NCBI RefSeq assembly: GCF_022761015.1
Contig: NZ_JAKWJQ010000004.1
Location: 62,001 to 126,000 of the forward strand
Source: Humibacter sp. RRB41
GTDB lineage: Bacteria > Actinomycetota > Actinomycetes > Actinomycetales > Microbacteriaceae
Direction: 5' to 3'
Length of the DNA stretch: 64,000 bases
In this document: piece by piece, positions 52,039 through 60,440 of the stretch
Layout of the letters: each line of letters starts with the position of its first letter
Position numbering within the stretch: the first letter of the stretch is position 1
Translations under genes and position numbers: made by a program
The notes under the pieces: generated by a model
What the model was told of the DNA's origin: nothing
The model's database searches: none
The model's input: only the letters and a program-made list of their open reading frames with translations

Positions 52039-52060
52039 GGGGCGTGTCTGACCTACCCGC

Positions 52061-52459
52061 TTACGACTTCTTGCGGGCGTCCGCAGCCTTCTGCTTGTTC
52101 ACGCGGGCGTTCTCGGCGCGCACTGCAGCCTGCGTGGAACGCTCGCGCACGAGCCACTGGGGCGGCGCGGCCAGAAGCGAGCGGATCTCGTCGGTGGTGA
52201 GGGCATCCGTCACGTCGCCACGGGTGAGTCCGCTTGTGGAGACACCGAGCTTGCGGGCGACGACATCGCGGGGATGCGGCCCGTTCAGGCGGAGTTCGAC
52301 CAGCCACTCCGGCGGGTCGGACTGCAGCGCGGCGAACTGTTCCCGCGTGACGGCAGACGCCTGGAATTCCTCGGGCGTCGCCGGAAGGTACACACCGAGC
52401 TTCTTCGCGGCGGTCGCCGGCTTCATCGCGCCGGGTCCGGGCTGCAGTTGATCGCTCAT
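52061..52459 (-). CDS. DUF5997-family protein
   Basis: Protein of 132 residues starting at ATG 52459 with KPATAAKKLGVYLPATPEEFQ, followed by two similar repeats: WLVELRLNGPHPRDVVARKLGVSTSGL and WLVRERSTQAAVRAEN, each preceded by a DPPE/APPQ turn. This is the actinobacterial DUF5997 family, of unknown function. The repeats look helical and may form an HTH-like unit, since RKLGVSTSGLTRGDVTDALT has the spacing of a helix-turn-helix. Divergent from the LysR effector-domain gene, an arrangement I recall as frequent. Confidence 0.8.
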   Translation of the reverse strand: MSDQLQPGPGAMKPATAAKKLGVYLPATPEEFQASAVTREQFAALQSDPPEWLVELRLNGPHPRDVVARKLGVSTSGLTRGDVTDALTTDEIRSLLAAPPQWLVRERSTQAAVRAENARVNKQKAADARKKS

Positions 52460-52483
52460 CGTTCAAGGCTAACGTGGGTTGAT

Positions 52484-53047
52484 GTGACGCCCTTCCGTTT
52501 GGCCTATGTGCGAGGAGTGACGCCCGCGAAATGGGTGCGCATCTGGGAGGAACGGATGCGCAGAGTGCCCCTCGAACTCGTGCGTACCGATGCTCCCGGC
52601 CAGGTCTCGGTGCTCCACGACGGTCTGGCCGACATGGCGCTGGTGCGGCTTCCGATCGACCGCGAGGGCGTGCACGCCATACCGCTCTACGACGAGCAAC
52701 AGGTGGTCGTCGTTGCGAAGGGCCACGCGATCACTGCGGCGGACGCGGTGTCGCTCGCGGAGGTGCGGGAGCTGGGTGCGCCGGTGCATCCGTTCGATCA
52801 GCAGGTGGAAGACACCCTCGAGCTCGTCGCTGCCGGCGTCGGCAGCATCGTGCTGCCGCACTCGGTCGCGCGGCTGCACGCCAGGCGCGACCTCGTTGCG
52901 CGGGAGGTGACCGATGCCGATCCGACGAGCATCGCGCTGGCCTGGCTGAGCGATCCGGCGCCAGCGCGAACCGACTCGGAGCAATACCGCGTCGACACCT
53001 TCATCGGCATCGTGCGGGGCCGCACGACGAACAGCTCCCGCCGCTAG
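52484..53047 (+). CDS. LysR substrate-binding-domain protein without the HTH
   Basis: Protein of 187 residues matching the ligand-binding half of LysR regulators (FRLAYVRGVTPAKWVRIWEERM; VSVLHDGLADMALVRLPI; LYDEQQVVVVAKGHAI; VEDTLELVAAGVGSIVLPHSVARLHA). GTG 52484 lies eight bases after TAACGT; the open frame upstream overlaps the divergent gene and does not encode a winged helix. So the DNA-binding domain is truly absent. It could act as a sensor partner for another DNA-binding protein, perhaps the DUF5997 product. That pairing is inference. Confidence 0.8.
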   Translation: MTPFRLAYVRGVTPAKWVRIWEERMRRVPLELVRTDAPGQVSVLHDGLADMALVRLPIDREGVHAIPLYDEQQVVVVAKGHAITAADAVSLAEVRELGAPVHPFDQQVEDTLELVAAGVGSIVLPHSVARLHARRDLVAREVTDADPTSIALAWLSDPAPARTDSEQYRVDTFIGIVRGRTTNSSRR

Positions 53048-53056
53048 CCTGAGGGA

Positions 53057-55651
53057 GTGAACGCGGCCGACAGCATCCGCCTCGACGAGCGGGTGCGGGG
53101 CCTCGCGTCGGCCGACGAGGTCTTCGACGTCTTCGGCGAGTGGGCCGAAGAGGGCGGCATCACGCTGTACCCGGCGCAGGAAGAAGCCCTGATCGGCATC
53201 GTCTCCGGTGCGAACGTGATCGTCTCGACCCCGACGGGAACCGGCAAGTCGCTCATCGCCGTCGGAGCACACGCGGCAGCGCTCGCAGAGGGCAGGCGCA
53301 CGTTCTACACGGCACCGATCAAGGCGCTCGTCTCGGAGAAGTTTTTCGCGCTCGTCGACACGTTCGGCGCCGAGAACGTGGGCATGATGACCGGCGACTC
53401 GCAGGTGAACGCCGACGCGCCGATCATCTGCTGCACGGCCGAGATCCTGGCCAACCTCGCGTTGCGACTCGGACCGGATGCCGCCGTCGACCAGGTCGTG
53501 ATGGACGAGTTCCACTTCTACGCCGACCCCGATCGGGGCTGGGCGTGGCAGGTTCCGCTGCTCGTGCTGGAGCGAGCCCAGTTCGTGCTGATGAGCGCGA
53601 CCCTCGGTGACGTGAGCGGCCTGGCGGACGACCTGTCGAGCAGGACGCACCGCGAGACGGTTGCGGTCACGGGTGTCGAGCGCCCTGTTCCCCTGGACTA
53701 CGAGTACGCGCTCACGCCCGTGCACGAGACCATTCAGCTGCTGCTGGATGCCGGCAAGGCGCCCGTCTACGTCGTGCACTTCTCGCAGAAGGAGGCGCTC
53801 GAGAGAGCGCAGGCGCTGGCAGGTGCATCCGTCGCCAGCCGCGAGCAGAGGGATGCCATCGCGGACGCGATCGGCGGATTCCGCTTCGCCACCGGCTTCG
53901 GTCATACCCTCTCGCGTCTGCTGAGGCTGGGCATCGGCGTGCATCACGCGGGCATGCTGCCGAAGTACCGCAGGCTCGTCGAGCAGCTGGCGCAACGAGG
54001 TCTGCTGCGCGTGGTGTGCGGAACCGACACGCTCGGCGTCGGCATCAACGTGCCGATCCGCAGCGTGCTGCTCACCGCGCTCACCAAGTACGACGGAATC
54101 AGGATGCGCCAGCTCACGGCGCGCGAATTCCACCAGATCGCGGGTCGCGCCGGTCGCGCGGGCTACGACACGGCGGGAACCGTCGTGGTGCAGGCGCCGG
54201 AGCACGACATCGAGAACGCACGGTCGGTCGCCAAGGCGGGGGACGATCCGAAGAAGAAGCGCAAGATCGTGCGCAAGCGGGCACCCGAAGGTTTCGTCTC
54301 GTGGGGCGAGCCGTCGTTCCAGCGGCTGATCGCTGCAGAGCCGGAGACACTCACGCCGCACATGCAGGTCACGAGCGCGATGATCATCAACGTGATCGCC
54401 CGCGGCGGCGACGTGTTCGGCAACGTGCGGGCTCTGGTCTTCGACAACCACGAGCCGTGGAAGCGGCAACTCGAGCTCGCGCGCCGTGCGCTCGGCATCT
54501 ACCGCACGCTCGTGACGGCGGATGTCGTCGAGAAAGGGCCGCACGGCATCCCGCGCCTCACCGTCGACCTGCAGCCGAACTTCGCCCTCAACCAGCCGCT
54601 GTCGCCGTTCGCGCTCGCCGCGTTCGAGCTGTTCTCTCCAGAGGAGGACGCTCAACGGTCAGCCACCGCTCGCTCAGAGACCTCGGGCACTACGGGGGTC
54701 GGCACCGGCGACTACGCGCTCGACGTGATCTCCGTGGTTGAGGCGACCCTGGACGATCCGCGACCGGTGCTGCTCGCGCAACAGCATCTTGCTCGGGGTG
54801 AGGCCGTCGCCGCCATGAAGGCGGAGGGCATCGAGTACGAGGAACGCATGGAGCTGCTCGAAGAGGTGACGTGGCCGAAGCCGCTGGAGGGCATCCTGCG
54901 TCAGTCGTTCGAGACCTACAGCGCGAGTCAGCCGTGGATTCGCGACTTCGAGCTGCGGCCCAAATCGGTCGTGCGCGACCTGTTCGAGCGGGCGATGACG
55001 TTCGCCGAGTTCGTCTCGTTCTATTCACTTGCGCGCAGCGAGGGCGTGGTGCTTCGGTATCTGTCTGATGCATTCCGCGCGCTGCGTCAGACAGTGCCGG
55101 ACGAGGCGAAGAACGACGAGCTGCGCGATCTGATCGAGTGGCTCGGCGAGCTCGTGCGCCAGGTGGACTCCAGCCTGCTCGACGAGTGGGAGGAGCTGGT
55201 ACATCCGGATGCCTCACGTCACGCGGACGAGACCGCCATCGTGCCGCCCGCGCCGCGCACCGTCACAGCCAACCGCCGGGCGTTCCTCGTGCTGGTGCGC
55301 AACGAGTTGTTCCGTCGGGTTCAGCTGGCTGCTCTCGATCGTGCCGACGAGTTGGGCAAGCTCGATCCCGACTTCGGCGAGGATGCCTGGGCCGGCGCCC
55401 TCGACGACTACTACGCGGAGCACGACGCGATCGGCACCGACACCGATGCCCGCAGCGCAGCGATGCTCATCATCGACGAGACGGACGCCGCGCCCGCCGA
55501 TAACGGAGCCGCGCGGGTCTGGCACGTGCGCCAGATCCTCGCCGATCCCGCCGGCGACCACGACTGGGGCATCGCGGCCGACGTCGATCTCGCGGCATCC
55601 GACGACGCCGGTGCAGCCGTGCTGCGGGTCATCGCGGTGGACCGACTGTAG
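53057..55651 (+). CDS. Ski2-like DEAD/DEAH helicase with DUF3516
   Basis: RNA or DNA helicase of 864 residues. Motif I is STPTGTGKS near 56-64, motif II DEFHFYADPDRGWAW near 149, SATLGD is motif III, and QIAGRAGRAGYDTAG is motif VI; the C-terminal DUF3516-type region extends from about 500. GTG 53057 is six bases after TAGCCT. Found across actinobacteria as a housekeeping helicase of uncertain role. Starts nine bases after the LysR-domain gene but with its own promoter signal. Confidence 0.93.
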   Translation: MNAADSIRLDERVRGLASADEVFDVFGEWAEEGGITLYPAQEEALIGIVSGANVIVSTPTGTGKSLIAVGAHAAALAEGRRTFYTAPIKALVSEKFFALVDTFGAENVGMMTGDSQVNADAPIICCTAEILANLALRLGPDAAVDQVVMDEFHFYADPDRGWAWQVPLLVLERAQFVLMSATLGDVSGLADDLSSRTHRETVAVTGVERPVPLDYEYALTPVHETIQLLLDAGKAPVYVVHFSQKEALERAQALAGASVASREQRDAIADAIGGFRFATGFGHTLSRLLRLGIGVHHAGMLPKYRRLVEQLAQRGLLRVVCGTDTLGVGINVPIRSVLLTALTKYDGIRMRQLTAREFHQIAGRAGRAGYDTAGTVVVQAPEHDIENARSVAKAGDDPKKKRKIVRKRAPEGFVSWGEPSFQRLIAAEPETLTPHMQVTSAMIINVIARGGDVFGNVRALVFDNHEPWKRQLELARRALGIYRTLVTADVVEKGPHGIPRLTVDLQPNFALNQPLSPFALAAFELFSPEEDAQRSATARSETSGTTGVGTGDYALDVISVVEATLDDPRPVLLAQQHLARGEAVAAMKAEGIEYEERMELLEEVTWPKPLEGILRQSFETYSASQPWIRDFELRPKSVVRDLFERAMTFAEFVSFYSLARSEGVVLRYLSDAFRALRQTVPDEAKNDELRDLIEWLGELVRQVDSSLLDEWEELVHPDASRHADETAIVPPAPRTVTANRRAFLVLVRNELFRRVQLAALDRADELGKLDPDFGEDAWAGALDDYYAEHDAIGTDTDARSAAMLIIDETDAAPADNGAARVWHVRQILADPAGDHDWGIAADVDLAASDDAGAAVLRVIAVDRL

Positions 55652-55672
55652 GGCCCTCGCTGGTCGAGGGCG

Positions 55673-56617
55673 CTACTCGACCGGCGCAGAGAGGACCAAC
55701 GGCGCGTCCTCGTCCGCGGCCCACTCGTTGAGCGAGCCGTCGTAGACCGCCACGTCGTGGCGGCCCAGAAGAGCGAGGGCAAAGGCATCCGAGGTGGCGG
55801 CGATGCCGGCCGCGCAGTAGGCGACGATCGGGTCGGGGGAGGTGACGACATCCGCCAGCACCTCGCGCAGCGCCTCGTCGCTGAGGAAGGCGTTGGTGTC
55901 GCGGTCGACGAGTCGCGCCGCCGGAGCGCTGAAACTGCCGGGAATGTGACCGAGACGCGGGCGATGCCCTGCCTCGCCGGTGAACTCGCGCGGCGGGATT
56001 CCGCACACCAGGGTGGCAGGCGCCTCGCCTGACACTGCCTGCAACACACGCTGCTTGTCGGCCCAGAAGTCCTCGCGTTCGACGGCGCCGAACCCGGCCG
56101 CTTCGATCGGTGCGACGTGGCCGACCTGGATCGGGCGCTCCTCCGCCTCCCACTTGCGGAGGCCCCCGTCGAGAATCGCGACGTCGTCATGTCCGAAGGA
56201 GCGGAACAGCCACCAGAGCCGCGCGGCCCATTGACCGATCGCCGAGTCGTAGACGACAACGCGCGTTTCGGAGTCGATGCCGAGCGCTGCGGCCGCGGAG
56301 GCGAAGCGCACGGCATCCGGACGGGTGAACGGCCGCGGGGCTTCCGGATCGCTGAACGCACTGAGCAGATCGGCGAACACAGCGCCCGGGATGTGCCCGG
56401 AGACGAGGTACTGCTCGTCGCCCGTCACATACGACGGATGCCCGTCGAACCCGGCCACCGGCACCACCGTCGCGTCGAGCACGACGATGGCGCCGCGCTG
56501 AGCATCCGTCTGCACGTCGGAGGTATGCTCCGTCAGCAACGCGGCAAGCTCATCCGTTGAGACGAGATGGGGCCGGGCGGTGGCAGGGCGATCGGGTGCT
56601 GATTCGTGCGGGCTCAC
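55673..56617 (-). CDS. Sulfurtransferase with two rhodanese domains
   Basis: Thiosulfate or 3-mercaptopyruvate sulfurtransferase of 314 residues. The N-terminal domain (HIPGAVFADLLSAFSDPEA; VVVYDSAIGQWAARLWWLFRSFGH) is inactive-type, and the C-terminal domain carries the catalytic loop VAYCAAGIAA with Cys268. The loop is AAGIAA rather than the CGSGVTA of TST or MST enzymes, so specificity is unclear. Starts at GTG 56617, six bases after TAGCCT. Confidence 0.9.
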   Translation of the reverse strand: MSPHESAPDRPATARPHLVSTDELAALLTEHTSDVQTDAQRGAIVVLDATVVPVAGFDGHPSYVTGDEQYLVSGHIPGAVFADLLSAFSDPEAPRPFTRPDAVRFASAAAALGIDSETRVVVYDSAIGQWAARLWWLFRSFGHDDVAILDGGLRKWEAEERPIQVGHVAPIEAAGFGAVEREDFWADKQRVLQAVSGEAPATLVCGIPPREFTGEAGHRPRLGHIPGSFSAPAARLVDRDTNAFLSDEALREVLADVVTSPDPIVAYCAAGIAATSDAFALALLGRHDVAVYDGSLNEWAADEDAPLVLSAPVE

Positions 56618-56718
56618 CCGGCCAGGCTAGGTCGACGGATGCCTGTGCGGTCGATCGTCGCTCAACACGGCGTAACGCTGAAAAATCGCAACCACATTCC
56701 GGGCGCACAACGGGCGCG

Positions 56719-57606
56719 TCAGGAGTTGCCGAGCAGGCTCAGCTCGTCGTGTGTGAAAGAGATCTCTGCCGCCTCGACGTTCTGCTCGAGATGACTCATG
56801 TCGCCCGTGCCGGGAATCGCCAGCACGTTGGGTGCCTGGTGAAGCGTCCACGCGAGCCTGATCTGCGCTACGGAGGCCCCGTGTGCGACGGCGACCGCGG
56901 CCACGGCGTCGTTGGCGTCGTTCGCCTCGCCAGATCGGCCGCGCTCGCCGCTTGCTCCCGCCATGGCGAAATACGGCACGAAGGCGATGCCGAGTCGAGT
57001 CGTCTCGGCGAGCAGGTCGAGGGTCTGCGGAGTGCGGTGGTCGAGTCCGAAGCGGTTCTGAACACTCACGACGGATGCGACGCCCCTGGCTTCGGCGAGC
57101 TGCTCGGACGACACATTGGAGATGCCGAGGCTCGCGATCAGCCCCTCGGACTGCAACTCGGCAAGCGCACCGAACCGCTCCGCGATCGACCCCGGCCCGA
57201 ACGCTCGCAGATAGACCAGATCGAGTCGATCCCTGCCCAGTTGGCGGAGGTTCTCCTCGACCTGGCCGCGCAGCTGGTCAGGTCGTGCCTGGTCAGCCCA
57301 CTCGCCAGACGGGGTGCGCGCAGGACCGACCTTCGTGGCGACGACGAGATCGTCGTCGTGATCCGGGAACGCGGCGTCGATCAGCTCGTTCGCCGATCGG
57401 AGCGGTGAGAAGTAGAACGCCGCAGTGTCGAAGTGGTTCACACCCAGATCGCGGGCTCGCCTCAGCACGGCGATCGACGCGGCCCTGTCGCGACTCGGTC
57501 CGAGTCCGAACGCGGATGCCGACGCCAACCGCATCGCTCCGAAGCCCACGCGATTCACGCGTCGGGGTCCGAGCTGCCACACGCCGCCGGGTTCTGGCAT
57601 CGCCAA
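56719..57606 (-). CDS. Aldo/keto reductase
   Basis: Oxidoreductase of 295 residues. LGVNHFDTAAFYFSPLRSANELID holds the catalytic Asp and Tyr, VATKVG the Lys, DLVYLRAFG replaces the usual DLxxxH (the His is absent), and IPGTGDMSHLEQNVEAAEI is the cofactor site. AAGGAG lies seven bases before TTG 57606, which I use; ATG 57600 is the alternative. Substrate unknown. Confidence 0.88.
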   Translation of the reverse strand: MAMPEPGGVWQLGPRRVNRVGFGAMRLASASAFGLGPSRDRAASIAVLRRARDLGVNHFDTAAFYFSPLRSANELIDAAFPDHDDDLVVATKVGPARTPSGEWADQARPDQLRGQVEENLRQLGRDRLDLVYLRAFGPGSIAERFGALAELQSEGLIASLGISNVSSEQLAEARGVASVVSVQNRFGLDHRTPQTLDLLAETTRLGIAFVPYFAMAGASGERGRSGEANDANDAVAAVAVAHGASVAQIRLAWTLHQAPNVLAIPGTGDMSHLEQNVEAAEISFTHDELSLLGNS

Positions 57607-57756
57607 ATGGGTCTCCTTGCGTCGTTGTGCGCTCTGCGCCCGCTTGGCGCGGTGTCACGATACCCACAAATCGCTCGACCCTTCTCCGAACATCGGCTGT
57701 GGATCAGTGTCTGATTCGTGCCAGCATGATCGACGTCATAGGGGAGGGGGTTCATC

Positions 57757-58140
57757 ATGGCCAACACAGTCGTCCATGCGGAGATCATTGGGGAGGACCC
57801 GGATGCGCTTCGTGCTTTCTATTCAGCACTGTTCGGTTGGGACGCTGTGGCCGGCGATTCGGTTGCGCCCGCGGTGTCCGGCGTCGATCTTTACTCGTTC
57901 AATCCGTCGACGAACGAAGCCGGTGTTCCGGTCGGGATCGGCGGCGGTGCAGGCTTCACTTCCCGAGTCCTGTTCTATGTGGGAGTGAACGACGTGGACG
58001 CCGCTCTGAGGCACGCTGTCGAGCTCGGGGGGACCGTCGTGATCGAGGCGACGAACCGGCCGGATAATCAGGCGCGGGTTGCGCAGTTCGCCGACCCGGC
58101 GGGCAACATCATCGGCATCGCGGGGTCGGTCATCAGATAG
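57757..58140 (+). CDS. VOC-superfamily (glyoxalase-like) protein
   Basis: Single vicinal-oxygen-chelate unit pair of 127 residues: VVHAEIIGEDPDALRAFYSALFGWD and VLFYVGVNDVDAALRHAVELGGTVV followed by QARVAQFADPAGNIIGI. The first His and the last acidic ligand position are compatible with metal binding. GGGGAGGGGG precedes ATG 57757. Exact reaction unknown. From here to 59266 the DNA uses more A/T-ending codons than the flanks. Confidence 0.85.
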   Translation: MANTVVHAEIIGEDPDALRAFYSALFGWDAVAGDSVAPAVSGVDLYSFNPSTNEAGVPVGIGGGAGFTSRVLFYVGVNDVDAALRHAVELGGTVVIEATNRPDNQARVAQFADPAGNIIGIAGSVIR

Positions 58141-58287
58141 CGGCTGTGTAGCACTGAGCGTCCCCCTTGCGCGTGTGGGGTTGTCGAATCATGCGGTCGT
58201 TCATGCCGATGACGTGCCCTCTGGAAGGCGTGCCTCGGGCGTTGTGAGTCCGAACCGTTATCCGACCAGCTATCGTCGCCGTGCACT

Positions 58288-58764
58288 ATGGGTTTCATGC
58301 GTAGGGCTCGTATTTGGGGGGTGATCGGAGCAGTTGTCGCCGTGGGAGGGATCGGCTGGATCATCGCCATCCTCGGCGCGCACCCGATCGCTGCGTGCGC
58401 CGGTGCTGCCATTCCGACGTATCCGGTACTGACTTTGACGGATGCTGCCTGGCTGAATTCCCACCCCGCCGGGACGATCAAGGCGTGCGTCGACAGCACT
58501 TGCAGCGCTGACCCGAAGACGGCGACAGATGCTCCCGCGGATCAGATGTGGATTGAGGCGAAAGCGCGCAATGACACCACTACCTTGCACAGGCTCGTGG
58601 TTATCGAATCCCTTCCTGGCTCTCCGTCGCAGATGTTGACCAGAGCGTTCCGGTATAAGAAGATCCCCGGGTTCTCCCCGGGCCCCGGCCGGGCCTGTGG
58701 CTATCCCGACACCTGGGGGCGAACGGTCACGATCGACCCATCAGGCGAGCTCACGTTCAATTAG
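58288..58764 (+). CDS. Membrane-anchored extracytoplasmic protein, hypothetical
   Basis: Protein of 158 residues with one N-terminal helix (about 10-31, WGVIGAVVAVGGIGWIIAIL), then an external domain with four cysteines (AACAG, KACVDSTCSAD, RACGYPD) that could form disulfides. No family recognised. ATG 58288 or ATG 58297 could be the start. The composition differs from surrounding genes, suggesting later acquisition. Confidence 0.6.
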   Translation: MGFMRRARIWGVIGAVVAVGGIGWIIAILGAHPIAACAGAAIPTYPVLTLTDAAWLNSHPAGTIKACVDSTCSADPKTATDAPADQMWIEAKARNDTTTLHRLVVIESLPGSPSQMLTRAFRYKKIPGFSPGPGRACGYPDTWGRTVTIDPSGELTFN

Positions 58765-58864
58765 AGACCACCGCATGATCCGCGGCAGCGCCGCGCCCAC
58801 AAGGTGGGCCCGCCAGGGGATTACCCGGCGGCGCCGATGGCGAGCAAGGGGAATCCCGTCGAGA

Positions 58865-59266
58865 ATGGCCCAGGTGACCAACGAGGCACCGGACGGAAAG
58901 TGGACATCCGAGAACTTGAGGCATCTTGATGGCGTTCGCGAGCTGGAGATCGCCGCACCGCGTCTGGCCGGCCGTCCGGGTGATTGGACACCGATCTGGG
59001 TCGTTGTCGTCGATGACGAGATATTCATCCGCACGTGGCAGCGCCGTGACACGGGTTGGTACGGACGTGCGGTGCGATCGGGGCGCGCTCGGATCCGTGT
59101 GTCGGTCGATTGTGTGGACGTGAACGTCAGGGCAACGGGGGACTCGAATGCCGCCGTGATCGACGAGGCGTACCGAACGAAGTATGGGGAGGCCGGCGCA
59201 CGGTCGATGGTTACGGCTGAAGCCGCAGCGTCGACCCTCCGTCTCGTGCCCTCTGCCGGGCGATGA
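58865..59266 (+). CDS. DUF2255-family protein
   Basis: Protein of 133 residues with the family's features: HLDGVRELEIAAPR, WTPIWVVVVDDEIFIRTW, GWYGRAVRSGRARI and the C-terminal IDEAYRTKYG. DUF2255 proteins resemble the flavin/nitroreductase split-barrel class, but no activity is established. The start at ATG 58865 is approximate because no clear ribosome-binding site is present; GTG 58874 is a further option. Confidence 0.75.
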   Translation: MAQVTNEAPDGKWTSENLRHLDGVRELEIAAPRLAGRPGDWTPIWVVVVDDEIFIRTWQRRDTGWYGRAVRSGRARIRVSVDCVDVNVRATGDSNAAVIDEAYRTKYGEAGARSMVTAEAAASTLRLVPSAGR

Positions 59267-59272
59267 TCACGC

Positions 59273-59358
59273 GTAAGCAACCAAGGTTGCTTACCTGATC
59301 GTTCGCTGAAATTAGGCAACTTGAGTTGACTACACATCGCGAGCAACCTAAGTTGCTT
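59273..59358. promoter_or_regulatory. Three inverted-repeat operators upstream of the HTH/Clp N-domain pair
   Basis: Site 1 is a perfect 22-bp palindrome at 59273-59294 (half GTAAGCAACC); site 2 at 59313-59332 has core GCAACTTGAGTTGAC; site 3 at 59342-59358 is AGCAACCTAAGTTGCTT. All share GCAAC and GTTG halves. TAAGTT inside site 3 (59349-59354) is the likely -10 of the leaderless gene at 59363, so a bound protein would block it: autorepression by the adjacent HTH protein is the simple model. Confidence 0.8.
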
Positions 59359-59362
59359 AACT

Positions 59363-59605
59363 ATGAACCCCGTACGCATCCCGTCGCCCATTGGCGGAGC
59401 CGCGGACCGGCTCGCCGCGGTCGTCGCACTGCGCGACCTTGCGGACCGGCTCGAAGACGCCGCCGTGGAGAACGCGTTGCGCGACGGCTGGAGCTGGGGG
59501 CAGGTCGCCGAAGCACTCGGCGTCACCCGGCAGGCCGTGCACAAGAAGCACCTGAAGCGTCTCGATGACGCCGACATCGACCTGAGGAGGCGTCGTGGAC
59601 GTTGA
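59363..59605 (+). CDS. Small HTH protein
   Basis: DNA-binding protein of 80 residues. The HTH is WSWGQVAEALGVTRQAVHKKHLKRL (about residues 43-67); an N-terminal helix ADRLAAVVALRDLADRLEDAAVE may mediate dimerisation. It starts at ATG 59363, nine bases after TAAGTT, with no Shine-Dalgarno, and overlaps the next gene by 11 bases. It is the natural candidate to bind the three operators. Confidence 0.85.
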   Translation: MNPVRIPSPIGGAADRLAAVVALRDLADRLEDAAVENALRDGWSWGQVAEALGVTRQAVHKKHLKRLDDADIDLRRRRGR

Positions 59606-60257
59606 CGTCGATCGCATACCGCAGTCTCTCCGCCCCGTCGTCGTAAGCGCGGTGGAGGAGGCCGCGCGTCGCAGTTCATCCGAGGTGGGACCCGAGCACT
59701 TGCTGCTCGCGCTCGCCGCGCTGGAGGGCACACTCGCCGCGGACATCCTGAGTGACGTGGGTCTCTCCCATGCCGCATTGGATGCCGCACTCGACGAGGA
59801 GCGCACCCGGGCGCTCGCCGTGGTGGGCATCCATGACCTCGATCCCGAGCTCGTTGCTGCGACCATCGGCACGGCCCGACCATCGTGGGCGTCGTCGACC
59901 AGGGAAGCGCTGAGGCGCTCTCAGGCGGCCGGGGCGCGAGGGCGGCGGCGACGCACATTTGATCTCGACGTGCTCTATGGCATCGTCACGGCCAATGTCG
60001 GTACGGTTCCCCGGGCGCTGGAATACGCCGCCATCGATCGTGACGCGCTGATCGGACGCGTCGAACGCGAGCGGCTGGCCGCCGAAGGCGATTTGCCGCG
60101 TACCGCCCACCAGGGCGGCTCGGCGCAGGAACGACAGGCGATGCGACGGGACGCGGCCCGGGCCATGCAAGACGATCGCAGGGCGGCCCAACGCGCGGCG
60201 CAGGTCGCACGCCGTGAGGCGCAGCAGGCTCGTGGCGAGTCCCGCCGTTCCGACTGA
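59595..60257 (+). CDS. Orphan Clp N-domain protein (no AAA+ module)
   Basis: Protein of 220 residues. Residues 1-150 contain two Clp N-terminal repeats (VVVSAVEEAARRSSSEVGPEHLLLALAAL; SSTREALRRSQAAGARGRRRRTFDLDVLYGIV), normally the substrate-recruiting part of ClpA/ClpC. The rest (about 160-220) is an Arg/Ala/Gln-rich helix and no Walker motif exists. GGAGG lies six bases before GTG 59595. It is translationally coupled to the HTH gene and probably acts in regulation or as a ClpC-like adaptor; the mechanism is unknown. Confidence 0.85.
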   Translation: MDVDVDRIPQSLRPVVVSAVEEAARRSSSEVGPEHLLLALAALEGTLAADILSDVGLSHAALDAALDEERTRALAVVGIHDLDPELVAATIGTARPSWASSTREALRRSQAAGARGRRRRTFDLDVLYGIVTANVGTVPRALEYAAIDRDALIGRVERERLAAEGDLPRTAHQGGSAQERQAMRRDAARAMQDDRRAAQRAAQVARREAQQARGESRRSD

Positions 60258-60440
60258 CCACCGACCTCCAACTCCACACTCCGTTTGCCGACGGTCCCCG
60301 CCGGCGGTATTCGTCGCGCCTGCTTTCAGCGCACCTCCGCGCTGACGGCGCCTGTAAGCGGCGCGTAAGTGCCGCGAAAGCGGCCCGGCGCATCCTGATC
60401 AACGACTTCACGAACATCCATCACACGAAAGGAAGAACCC
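60258..60440 (+). promoter_or_regulatory. Candidate promoter region for the DrrAB-type exporter
   Basis: The 183-bp gap shows TTGCCG (60285-60290), a 17-bp spacer and TATTCG (60308-60313). None of the GCAAC/GTTG operators of the HTH pair recurs here, so the exporter is not obviously under that control. No gene seen. Confidence 0.3.

Noticed and set aside
52469-54655. 728-codon minus-strand open frame opposite the Ski2-like helicase
   Set aside because: Shadow of a GC-rich gene; no domains and no start signal.
59595-60257. ClpC/ClpA ATPase fragment or pseudogene
   Set aside because: The protein has a proper start, ends with its own basic helix, is translationally coupled to the HTH gene, and no decayed AAA+ sequence follows.
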